Source: UBA11524 sp051883695
GTDB taxonomy: Bacteria > Bacillota > Clostridia > Christensenellales > Aristaeellaceae
Length of the DNA: 40,011 bases
NCBI GenBank assembly: GCA_051883695.1
Contig: JBJEUF010000120.1
Location: 1 to 40,011 of the forward strand
Reading direction: 5' to 3'
Part shown: piece by piece, positions 29,445-37,132 of the stretch
How positions within the stretch are numbered: position 1 is the stretch's first letter
Layout: each line of letters starts with the position of its first letter
Program-made: the position numbers and the translations under genes
The notes under the pieces: generated by a model
Database searches by the model: none
What the model saw: only the letters and a program-made list of their open reading frames with translations
What the model was told of the DNA's origin: nothing

Positions 29445-32441
29445 ATGCTTCAGCTGAAGAACATCCGCAAGAACTATCCTGCGGGCGACGGCGAGGTAAA
29501 GGCGCTGCGGGGCGTTTCCCTTGGCTTTGCCCGGAACGGCCTGGTGGCCATCCTTGGCCCCTCGGGCTGCGGCAAGACCACGCTGCTCAATATCATCGGC
29601 GGTCTGGATCAGTATACCGAGGGCGATCTGGTCATCAACGGCCGCTCCACCCGGCATTTCAAGGACAGGGACTGGGATGCGTACCGCAATCATTCCATCG
29701 GCTTCGTATTCCAGAACTATAACCTGATTCCGCATCAGAGCGTGCTGCAGAACGTGGAGCTGGCGCTGACCCTGTCCGGCGTGAGCCGCACGGAACGCCG
29801 CCGCCGCGCGGCGCAGGCCCTCAGGGACGTGGGGCTGGAGGATCAGCTGCGCAAAAAGCCCTCGCAGATGTCCGGCGGTCAGATGCAGCGCGTGGCCATT
29901 GCCCGGGCGCTGGTCAACAACCCCGATATCATCCTGGCGGACGAGCCCACCGGCGCACTGGACACCCAGACCAGCGTGCAGGTGATGGACGTGCTCAAGG
30001 AGGTCGCCCGGGACCGGCTGGTCATCATGGTCACGCACAACCCGGAGCTGGCGGAAAGATACGCCAATCGCATCATCAAAATGCGGGACGGCGCGGTCGT
30101 GAGCGACTCTGCGCCCTACGAGGCAGAGGAGCAGGCGGCTGCCGCGCCCGAAAAGCGTGCGGCAAAGCGCGAGCGCAAGCCCTCCATGGGGCTGGGCACC
30201 GCCTTCAGCCTGAGCCTGAAAAACCTGATCAGCAAGCGCGGCAGGACGCTGCTGACCTCCTTCGCGGGCTCCGTGGGCATCATCGGCATCGCGCTGATCT
30301 TCGCCGTGTCGCAGGGCCTGACGGCCTACATCGACACCGTGCAGGAGGATACCCTGTCCTCCTACCCGCTGACCCTGCAGACAACCAGCCTGGATATGAC
30401 CTCGCTGATGACGAGCTTCATCGGCAACGCCATGTCGGCGCAGGAGCACGACAACGACGCGGTGTACCCGAAGGGCATGGTCTACAGCATGGTCAATGCC
30501 CTGGGCGCGATGGAGGACACGGAAAACGATCTGGCGGCCTTCAAGCGCTACATCGAGCAGGAGCTGACCTCCGGGGAGGAGGATTCCGCGCTCCGGAAAG
30601 CCCTCAGCGGCGTGCAGTACACCTACGACGCGGATCTTCTCGTCTACACGCAAAACGTGGACGGCTCCATCATCCGCTCCGATGCGGAGGCGCTCATGCA
30701 GGAGCTGATGCTGGAGTACTTCAACATGGATATGTCCTCGATGCTGTCCATGGGGGAAAGCATGGGCATGTCCTCCGGCAGTATGCCTGCCATGTCGCGC
30801 GCATCGACCGTCTGGCAGGAGATGCTTACCGGCGACAACGGCTCGCTCATCAGCCCGGTGCTGGAAAAGCAGTATGAGGTCGTGTACGGCTCCTGGCCCA
30901 CGCAGTATGACGAGATTGTGCTGGTGCTGGACAAGAACAACGAGATTGCCGACATGACGCTCTACGCCCTGGGTCTGAAGTCGAAGGAGGATATCGACGC
31001 GCTTGCGCAGGCGGCCTTCACCAAGAGCGAGGTCGAGGTGAAGGATGAGCACTGGAGCTATCAGGAGCTCTGCGACATGGAATTCCGCGTGATCCTCGCC
31101 TCGGACTGCTTCACCTATGACGAGGCGACCGGCTGCTGGGTGGATCTGCGCACGACGCAGGCAGGCCTGAAGTACCTCTACGACAACGGCCTGAAGCTGA
31201 AGGTCTCGGGCATCGTCCGTCCCAATGAGGACGCCGTGTCCGCCATGCTGAACGGCACGATCGGCTACACCGCAGCCCTGACGGAATACATCGTTGAGCA
31301 GGCCGGCCAATCCGCCGCCGTGCGCTCGCAGCTGGCTGAGCCCGACCGGGATATCTTCACCGGCCTTGCCTTCCGCGAGAGCACGGGCAGCCTGACCGAT
31401 GCGGAAAAGGCGGAGGCCTTCCGCAGCGAGATCGTGCAGATGTCCGACAGCGAAAAGGCGGCGGCCTATGTGCGGATGATGTGCATCCCCCAGCAGGCGC
31501 AGCTTGATGCGATGATGGATGCGCAGCTGTCCGCCCTGACCCGCGCGGAGATCGAGCAGATGATGCTCTCGGGCATGTCCGGCCAGGTCAGCGTGGGCAC
31601 GGAGCAGCTTCAGGGATATCTGGCAGCCATGTCGGACGAGGAGCTGATGTCCCTTGTCCGTCAGCTGATGCAGGAGCAGATGCGCGAGGCCTACGCACAG
31701 CAGGCGCGCCAGAAGCTCTCCGCTATGAGCGAGCAGCAGCTGCTCATGGCCCTGCAGTCCACGCTGCCCATGATGGACGATGCGCAATGCGCGCTGTTCT
31801 TTGACGAGATGATGGCGTTCTCCGAGGCCACGCTGGAGGAGAACCTGCTGACGCTGGGCTATGTGGATCTGTCCAGGCCGGCGACCATCAATCTCTACGC
31901 CTCCACCTTCGAGGCCAAGGACGAGATCGAGGCGGCGATTGCACGCTACAACGAATCCGTCACCGAGCTGGAGCAGATCACCTACACCGATTATGTGGGC
32001 CTGATGATGAGCTCCGTCACAACGATCATTAACGCCATCACCTATGTGCTGATCGCCTTCGTGGCCATCTCGCTGGTTGTTTCCTCGCTGATGATCGGTG
32101 TCATCACGCTGATCTCCGTGCAGGAGCGCACCCGGGAGATCGGCATCCTGCGCGCCCTGGGCGCCTCCAAGCGGAACGTGAGCAGCATGTTCAGCGCGGA
32201 AACGCTGATGATCGGCTTTGCCGCGGGCGGTCTGGGCGTGCTGGTGACCTACCTGCTGTGCCTGCCGATCAACGCCATCATCCAGAGCCTGACGGGCATT
32301 GCCGCTCTGCGGGCGTTCCTGCCGTGGCAGGTGGCGCTGGTGCTGATTGCCATCAGCATGCTGCTGACGCTCTTTGCGGGCATCATCCCCAGCCGCAGCG
32401 CCGCCCGGAAGGACCCTGTGGTGGCTCTGCGCAGCGAGTAA
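29445..32441 (+). CDS. MacB/FtsX-type ABC protein: ATPase fused to permease with a very large external domain
   Basis: A 998-residue single-chain half-transporter. Residues 1-225 are a MacB/LolD-type ATPase: Walker A GPSGCGKTT at 38-46, signature QMSGGQMQR and Walker B IILADEPTGALD. After a basic linker, membrane helix 1 (~270-295) leads to an external region of about 550 residues. The second part of that region is rich in Glu, Gln, Met and Ala and looks helical/coiled. Three C-terminal helices follow in an FtsX domain (YVLIAFVAISLVVSSLMIGV ... RTREIGILRALGASK ... SRSAARKDPVVALRS). Such proteins usually drive mechanical work outside the membrane: export of peptides, lipoprotein handling or antibiotic resistance. 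The cargo is unknown. AAGGAGG precedes the ATG. Confidence 0.9.
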   Translation: MLQLKNIRKNYPAGDGEVKALRGVSLGFARNGLVAILGPSGCGKTTLLNIIGGLDQYTEGDLVINGRSTRHFKDRDWDAYRNHSIGFVFQNYNLIPHQSVLQNVELALTLSGVSRTERRRRAAQALRDVGLEDQLRKKPSQMSGGQMQRVAIARALVNNPDIILADEPTGALDTQTSVQVMDVLKEVARDRLVIMVTHNPELAERYANRIIKMRDGAVVSDSAPYEAEEQAAAAPEKRAAKRERKPSMGLGTAFSLSLKNLISKRGRTLLTSFAGSVGIIGIALIFAVSQGLTAYIDTVQEDTLSSYPLTLQTTSLDMTSLMTSFIGNAMSAQEHDNDAVYPKGMVYSMVNALGAMEDTENDLAAFKRYIEQELTSGEEDSALRKALSGVQYTYDADLLVYTQNVDGSIIRSDAEALMQELMLEYFNMDMSSMLSMGESMGMSSGSMPAMSRASTVWQEMLTGDNGSLISPVLEKQYEVVYGSWPTQYDEIVLVLDKNNEIADMTLYALGLKSKEDIDALAQAAFTKSEVEVKDEHWSYQELCDMEFRVILASDCFTYDEATGCWVDLRTTQAGLKYLYDNGLKLKVSGIVRPNEDAVSAMLNGTIGYTAALTEYIVEQAGQSAAVRSQLAEPDRDIFTGLAFRESTGSLTDAEKAEAFRSEIVQMSDSEKAAAYVRMMCIPQQAQLDAMMDAQLSALTRAEIEQMMLSGMSGQVSVGTEQLQGYLAAMSDEELMSLVRQLMQEQMREAYAQQARQKLSAMSEQQLLMALQSTLPMMDDAQCALFFDEMMAFSEATLEENLLTLGYVDLSRPATINLYASTFEAKDEIEAAIARYNESVTELEQITYTDYVGLMMSSVTTIINAITYVLIAFVAISLVVSSLMIGVITLISVQERTREIGILRALGASKRNVSSMFSAETLMIGFAAGGLGVLVTYLLCLPINAIIQSLTGIAALRAFLPWQVALVLIAISMLLTLFAGIIPSRSAARKDPVVALRSE

Positions 32442-32454
32442 TCATCCCCATAAC

Positions 32455-32486
32455 AAGGACGCTCACCAATGGCGGTGAGCGTCCTT
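32455..32486 (+). terminator. Terminator after the ABC gene
   Basis: AAGGACGCTCACC (32455-32467) pairs perfectly with GGTGAGCGTCCTT (32474-32486). Confidence 0.8.
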
Positions 32487-32810
32487 CATGCTGCCGGAAA
32501 AGTTTGAACAGATTGCGCGTTCCGACACACCGTGTCAGGCGCCATGTCCGCCATGCATCGGCGCAATCCCGGTCATTGCAAGGGGTTGCGGGCTTTGACA
32601 CACTTGACACAGCATTTTTGCAAAAGATTGATTCACAGATGACCCGGGGAAAAGACAGGAAACCGCTGTGTCCGCGTGTCAGGTGTCAGACTGAGCCGAA
32701 AATGCTCACCGGCCGCAGCGGATTCCCCTTTCCGGCCAAACCGGGCAGAATCGCATCCCGCGCAGCCGGAGCAGAAAGGCCCCGGGCGTATGATCTGCGC
32801 ATATGGAGCA
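32487..32810. other. Gap with no recognised gene
   Basis: This stretch lies between convergent genes. It contains two close TTGACACA/TTGACACAG words near 32596-32612 and several CNGTGTCNG-like words, but no convincing frame, promoter or RNA. Open frames crossing it continue out of the ABC gene in another frame and lack ribosome binding sites. Confidence 0.5.
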
Positions 32811-33878
32811 TCAGGCTTTCTCCATGATTTCGCGAATGATCCGATGCATGTCCTCCCACTTGCGCTCCATGTCCCGGACGAGGGCCAGCTGGGCGCGGCA
32901 GCGGTCGAGGTTGTGCCCCTCGCGGCTGATGTGGAAGTACACGTCGCCGTTGAGGTGATCCGCCATGAAACGGACGGCGTTTTCCAGCGTCATGAGCTTG
33001 GCGCCCCAGGGAAGCGTTTCAACCTCAAGGGGCGTCAGGCTCCTGCCACAGGCGCTCAGAAAGCCCTGACAGAAGGCGCGGTACATCTCCAGCGACAAAC
33101 TGACCCTGCTCAGATCGGTTTCGTCCTCGGCTGCGGTAGAGGCTCCGGTGCGGATCGCATCGCCGAAATCGTTGGCCACAAGCCCCGGCATCACCGTATC
33201 CAGATCCATCACGCACAGGGGCTTGCGGGTAGCCGCGTCCAGCATGACGTTGTTGAGCTTGGTGTCATTGTGGGTCACGCGCAGGGGCAGCTTGCCCTCG
33301 GCGCACAGGGCGACCATGCAGTTCGCTTCCTCCTCATAGGTGAGCAGCGCGTCCACGTCGGACTGCACCGTCTTCAGGCGACCGGAGCGGTTCTCCGCCA
33401 TGGCCTGGCGCAGCTGACGGAAGCGGTTGGGCGTGTCGTGGAATTGCGGGATGGTCTCGTGCAGCGTCTCTGCCGGGAAATCGGCCAGCTGATTCTGAAA
33501 CATGCCGAAGGCCACGCCGCATTCGTACAGATCCCCGGCGGTTTCCGGCAGGTCAAGGCACACGCCGTCCGTCACATAGTCGAACATGCGCCAGAAATGC
33601 CCGTCGTCCTCCAGATAGGTCCGGCCGTCAACGGTGGGCACAAGGGTCATGGAATGCCGGGGGTCGCTGTCCTTGCGGCGCAGATGCGCACAGATGGCGG
33701 CGACGTTTTCCATCACCCCGGCGATATCCTTGAAGATGCCGCCGTTCATGTCCTGCAATATGTACAGGCGCGCCCGGTTGGTCACGACAAGGAAGGTGCG
33801 GTTGATGTGCCCGTTGCCAAAGGGCGTGCAGGCGATGGGCTGCCCGTCCAGGCGGAACTGCTGACAGATCTGCTTCAT
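32811..33878 (-). CDS. Aminoglycoside-phosphotransferase-fold sugar kinase, NahK-like
   Basis: A 355-residue kinase of the APH fold. The catalytic segment THNDTKLNNVML (Brenner-type HxDxxxxN) and the metal-binding VMDLDTVMPG are intact, followed by NDFGDAIRTGAS. These match N-acetylhexosamine 1-kinase (NahK/LnpB), which is about 359 residues long and makes GlcNAc- or GalNAc-1-phosphate in the lacto-N-biose/galacto-N-biose pathway. The start at 33878 has GGAGG 5 bases upstream. It is the last gene behind a serine hydrolase and a secreted metallo-hydrolase. No GNB/LNB phosphorylase, epimerase or sugar transporter is near, so other amino-sugar or choline-like substrates are possible. Confidence 0.82.
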   Translation of the reverse strand: MKQICQQFRLDGQPIACTPFGNGHINRTFLVVTNRARLYILQDMNGGIFKDIAGVMENVAAICAHLRRKDSDPRHSMTLVPTVDGRTYLEDDGHFWRMFDYVTDGVCLDLPETAGDLYECGVAFGMFQNQLADFPAETLHETIPQFHDTPNRFRQLRQAMAENRSGRLKTVQSDVDALLTYEEEANCMVALCAEGKLPLRVTHNDTKLNNVMLDAATRKPLCVMDLDTVMPGLVANDFGDAIRTGASTAAEDETDLSRVSLSLEMYRAFCQGFLSACGRSLTPLEVETLPWGAKLMTLENAVRFMADHLNGDVYFHISREGHNLDRCRAQLALVRDMERKWEDMHRIIREIMEKA

Positions 33879-33949
33879 GTTTTCCTCCATGCCCGTGCGG
33901 GCGGCGCTTGCTGATGAATCGTTCGGGAATCGGCCGGGGAAGCCCCCTC

Positions 33950-34813
33950 TCACCGGCTGCGGTCGGTTTTCTCATGCTGAACCACATACCAGTCCGTCCC
34001 GTTGGTCACCAGCACGATTTCGCCATCGCCGGAGTGCATCAGCGGCAGCCCGCGGGCGGCGGCCTGCCGGGTGAGATCGGGGGTATCAGCCCCGGCGGAG
34101 GTGCACAGGATCAGGGACGGATCGACCTTTGCGAGGAATTCCGGCACCATGGCGTTGATCCCGTGGTGCGGCGCCTTGACGATCTCTGCCCTCAGCGCGC
34201 CGTCCCCCAGCAGCTTCAGCAGCGACTTCTGCGCATTGCCCGTCAGATCGGCGCACAGGAGGATGCGGCTGTCCCCGAAGGCGATCAGCTCGATGGCGCT
34301 GCGGTCGTTCACGCCGGTGTATTCGGTGGTGCGGTATACGGTGACGCGCGCGCCGCCCAGCGGGAACACATCGCCGCTGCGCACCAGACGGTAGACGATG
34401 CCCGCATCCCACACCAGCCTGACGGCCTCATCGTGATAGCTGCCGTCCGACCAGTCCGCCGCAAAGGGCGACATGAAACGCCCGGGCCTGTACCCCTGCT
34501 TGAGCAGCCAGAGCAGGCCTGCCATATGGTCATTGTGGGGATGGGTGTTGAGAAAGTAGCGGAAATCCGTCAAGCCGCGCTTTTCCAGATCGTGCTGCAC
34601 CGCCGCCGCCCAGGAGGCATCTCCGCCGTCGATGAGCATGGCCTCCCCGCCGCATTCCACGAGGATCGCGTCCGAGCGTCCCGTCTGCAGGAGGGTCACG
34701 CGCAGGGTTTCGATGCCGGCCCATTCCGCAGGCGGCTCCTGTCCGATGAATATCTCGGCGGCAGCGGATGCGGGCAGGCAGAGCAGGAGCAGCAGCGCCA
34801 GAAGCCTTTTCAT
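33950..34813 (-). CDS. Secreted metallo-beta-lactamase-fold hydrolase (ComEC C-terminal-like)
   Basis: A 287-residue exported protein. Residues 1-20 are a signal peptide (MKRLLALLLLLCLPASAAAE). The metal motif THPHNDHMAG is the H-x-H-x-D-H signature of the fold. GDSRILLCADLTGNAQ and VKAPHHGIN provide the later ligands and match the ComEC/Rec2-like branch of the family. The start at 34813 follows AAAGGAGG. It lies 28 bases behind the serine hydrolase and 71 before the kinase. Nuclease or phosphodiester hydrolysis outside the membrane is possible, but the substrate is unknown. Confidence 0.85.
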   Translation of the reverse strand: MKRLLALLLLLCLPASAAAEIFIGQEPPAEWAGIETLRVTLLQTGRSDAILVECGGEAMLIDGGDASWAAAVQHDLEKRGLTDFRYFLNTHPHNDHMAGLLWLLKQGYRPGRFMSPFAADWSDGSYHDEAVRLVWDAGIVYRLVRSGDVFPLGGARVTVYRTTEYTGVNDRSAIELIAFGDSRILLCADLTGNAQKSLLKLLGDGALRAEIVKAPHHGINAMVPEFLAKVDPSLILCTSAGADTPDLTRQAAARGLPLMHSGDGEIVLVTNGTDWYVVQHEKTDRSR

Positions 34814-34841
34814 CGCGGTGCCTCCTTTCCGGGAAGAAAGC

Positions 34842-36014
34842 TCACAGTTCACCGCGGCTCATCGCGGCCAGAACGGCGTTGCGTACCCGCCGCACATAGG
34901 GCGAGGTACCGCAGTCCGTCGTGTTCTGCATGGAGAGGATGGTCATCCCCTGCCCGGGCATGTTGCAGAAGTAGCTGCCCAGCCAGCCGTCCCAGCCGTA
35001 TTCGCCGCGCACGGCAAAACCGGCCATCCGCTCCGGTTCGGTGCAAACGCGCATGAGCCTGCCGTAGCTGTAGCCGTCCAGCGAATCCCACAGATCCCGG
35101 CGAACGGTCTCCGACAGCTGCGGCGCGGTCAGGAATTCGACGCTCATGGGGCTGAGGATGCGCTTGCCCTGATACACACCCCTGTTCAGGAGCATCCCGG
35201 CAAAATGGCTGTAGTCCTCCAGCGTGGACACAAGGCCCGCGCCGCCGGACTCAAAGGCCGGGTCGCGGTCGTACACGCCGCAGGCCAGGTTCATGTCCAG
35301 CCACGGTGTCAGGCCGTCGGGCGTGCGCCTGTAACAGGTCACGAAGCGCTCCCGCTTGCTCTCGGGCACCCAGAAGGCCGTGTCGACCATGCCCAGCGGC
35401 TCGAACAGCTCCTCGCGCAGGAAATCGCCAAAGCGCCGTCCCGTGACCACCTCGATCACCGCACCCAGCACATCCGCACAGGTGGAATAGCGCCAGTGCG
35501 TCCCGGGCTGGAAGGCCAGGGGCTGCTCCCCCAGGCGATTCATGAACGCCACCGTGGGGATGCCGCCGCCGGCCCTGATCTGCGCATGGGCCTCCTCAAA
35601 GACCCGGGCGGCAAACTGCCCGGCGGGATCCTCACCCGGATAGGAGAGCCCGGCGGTCATGCCCAGCAGCTCCATGATCCACGGCGCACGGCAGGCAGGC
35701 ATGATATGGCCCTCTGCGTCCACCACGCGGGGATTGCAGAAGCCGGGCAGGTACTTGTCCACACCGTCCATCAGGTCGATCCTGCCGCGCTCCACCAGCA
35801 GCATCACGGCGGCGGCGGTGATGGGCTTGGTCTGGCTATACAGGCGGAAGATGCTGTCCCGCTGCACCAGACGCCTGCCTTCGATATCGGCCATACCGGC
35901 CTGGGTGTAGAGGATCTCCTCGCCGTGGCGGCACACAAGCACATTGATTCCCGCGCACTGGCGGTCCTCCACGGCGCTTGCGAGAATATCGGTGATCTGA
36001 TCGTGTAGTGTCAT
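34842..36014 (-). CDS. Serine hydrolase of the beta-lactamase class C / esterase family
   Basis: A 390-residue protein. The catalytic S-x-x-K motif is SQTK at ~60-63 (RLYSQTKPITAAAVM). The tyrosine motif is YST in THWRYSTCADVLG, and the third motif region is GYSYG/YGWDGWLG near the C-terminus. No signal peptide is visible, so it appears cytoplasmic, which favours an esterase or peptidase over a true beta-lactamase. It is the first gene of a three-gene minus-strand operon with its own promoter. Confidence 0.88.
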   Translation of the reverse strand: MTLHDQITDILASAVEDRQCAGINVLVCRHGEEILYTQAGMADIEGRRLVQRDSIFRLYSQTKPITAAAVMLLVERGRIDLMDGVDKYLPGFCNPRVVDAEGHIMPACRAPWIMELLGMTAGLSYPGEDPAGQFAARVFEEAHAQIRAGGGIPTVAFMNRLGEQPLAFQPGTHWRYSTCADVLGAVIEVVTGRRFGDFLREELFEPLGMVDTAFWVPESKRERFVTCYRRTPDGLTPWLDMNLACGVYDRDPAFESGGAGLVSTLEDYSHFAGMLLNRGVYQGKRILSPMSVEFLTAPQLSETVRRDLWDSLDGYSYGRLMRVCTEPERMAGFAVRGEYGWDGWLGSYFCNMPGQGMTILSMQNTTDCGTSPYVRRVRNAVLAAMSRGEL

Positions 36015-36073
36015 AATTCCTCCTGTGTGGGCAGCTGCAGCGGATGTACGCTGCTGCGCTTCAATCGTTACCC

Positions 36074-36102
36074 ATTATACCGCTTTCGTCCTCCGGATGC
36101 AA
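36074..36102 (-). promoter_or_regulatory. Promoter of the hydrolase-MBL-kinase operon
   Basis: On the minus strand, TTGCAT (36102-36097) and TATAAT (36079-36074) with a 17-base spacer. Confidence 0.75.
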
Positions 36103-36109
36103 CATGAAC

Positions 36110-36266
36110 CGCAGCCTGCGCAGGGCGATCGCATTCAGAATATCATATGATTCATGCTCCATGCGGCCGCGCCCGAAGGCAGCATTCCTTGTCATAAGGA
36201 GCGTTTCGCTTCTGCGGAAGCGAGGAGGGGGCTTTCCGATCGCCCCCTCCACCCCTTCGGGCGCAT
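36110..36266 (+). repeat. Tandem duplication unit 1 (includes family B element from 36196)
   Basis: It starts CGCAGCCTGCGCAGGGCGA and includes CTCCATGCGGCCGCGCCCGA, AGGCAGCATTCCTTGTCATA and the family B core. It matches unit 2 (36301-36456) almost base for base except around 36135-36150. The family B tail runs on to 36293. Confidence 0.88.
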
Positions 36267-36300
36267 TCATGTTTGACTTTCGTCTTGAATGAGACTGCCC

Positions 36301-36456
36301 CGCAGCCTGCGCAGGGCGACCGCATTCATATGATCATATGGATCACGCTCCATGCGGCCGCGCCCGAAGGCAGCATTCCTTGTCATAAGGAGTGTTTCGC
36401 TTCTGCGGAAGCAAGGAGGGGCTTTCCGATCGCCCCCTCCACCCCTTCGGGCGCAT
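36301..36456 (+). repeat. Tandem duplication unit 2 (includes family B element from 36387)
   Basis: Direct repeat of 36110-36266, offset by about 191 bases. Differences are a few substitutions, a short region around 36327-36345 and one lost G in the G-run. Confidence 0.88.
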
Positions 36457-36558
36457 CCCTGTCCGCTGGTTGCAGAAGGTCATTCTGCGGGCTGCGCTGC
36501 CTGAAACGGGGGGGCGCCGTTCTGTCTGAAAAAGTACAAATCGGATACGTCCAGCCCC

Positions 36559-36587
36559 TTTCCAAAAGGCGTATTTCGGTGTAGAAT
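36559..36587 (+). promoter_or_regulatory. Probable promoter of the Cys-cluster/methyltransferase operon
   Basis: A good -10 TAGAAT (36582-36587) lies 17 bases after a weak -35 TTTCCA (36559-36564). Confidence 0.45.
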
Positions 36588-36625
36588 AGGAGCATGATCC
36601 TTGTGAGACGATGGGAGAGAACGCC

Positions 36626-37132
36626 ATGCTGCCCGATGCCGTTGCGAAGGCTCGCGCCCTGTTTGATGATCTGACGCCCCTGCGCGCCGACTGCGGATTG
36701 TATTGCGGCGGCGCGTGCTGTCAGTCCATGGAGGGCGAGCCCACCGGGATGCTGCTCTTCCCGGGCGAGGACGTCTGTTATGAGGGGCATGCAGGATACG
36801 TCATGGCACAGACGGGGCACGGAAGGCTCCTGATCTGCTCCGGGCGATGCAGCCGCGATGAGCGTCCGCTGTCCTGCCGGCTGTTTCCGCTGATCCCGCT
36901 GCTGCGGGAGGAGGGCGTGAAGGTTGCCACGGATCAGCGGGCAAGGGCTGTCTGTCCGCTGGCAAAGCGAGGGAAGGAAGCGCTGCTGCCGGAATTTGTT
37001 TCGGCGGTACGGCAGGCGGGACACATCCTCGCGGCAGATGAAACGCAGCGGGCCTTCCTGCTCAGGCTGACACGGGAGCAGGACGATTTGAAGGCGCTCA
37101 GAAACCAGTTCGGGAGGAAGCCGCATGTTTGA
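36626..37132 (+). CDS. Cysteine-cluster protein (YkgJ-like metal-binding type)
   Basis: A 168-residue cytoplasmic protein with nine cysteines: residues 23, 27, 31, 32, 51, 71, 75, 84 and 110, in the pattern CGLYCGGACC ... ICSGRCSRDERPLSCRLFP ... C. This recalls the YkgJ/Fe-S zinc-chelating family, where the cysteines bind zinc or an iron-sulfur cluster. ATG 36626 has GGGAGAG about 6 bases upstream and is preferred over ATG 36611. Its end overlaps the DNA methyltransferase start by 8 bases, so the two are translationally coupled. The role is unknown. Confidence 0.75.
   Translation: MLPDAVAKARALFDDLTPLRADCGLYCGGACCQSMEGEPTGMLLFPGEDVCYEGHAGYVMAQTGHGRLLICSGRCSRDERPLSCRLFPLIPLLREEGVKVATDQRARAVCPLAKRGKEALLPEFVSAVRQAGHILAADETQRAFLLRLTREQDDLKALRNQFGRKPHV

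Larger units (their letters stand above)
36015..36625. other. Gene-free region with promoters and tandemly duplicated repeats
   Basis: It contains the serine hydrolase promoter (36074-36102), a tandem duplication (36110-36266 and 36301-36456) each carrying a family B element, and the promoter of the cysteine-cluster gene (36559-36587). No coding sequence is supported. Confidence 0.75.

Noticed and set aside
29190..31787. 865-codon open frame on the minus strand
   Set aside because: It mirrors the ABC transporter gene and the family B repeat; its His/Arg/Gly-rich product shows no domain and has no ribosome binding site.
36061..36292. Short frames with similar ends (GGGFPIAPSTPSG) at several places
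   Set aside because: They are read-throughs of the family B repeat and have no ribosome binding sites.
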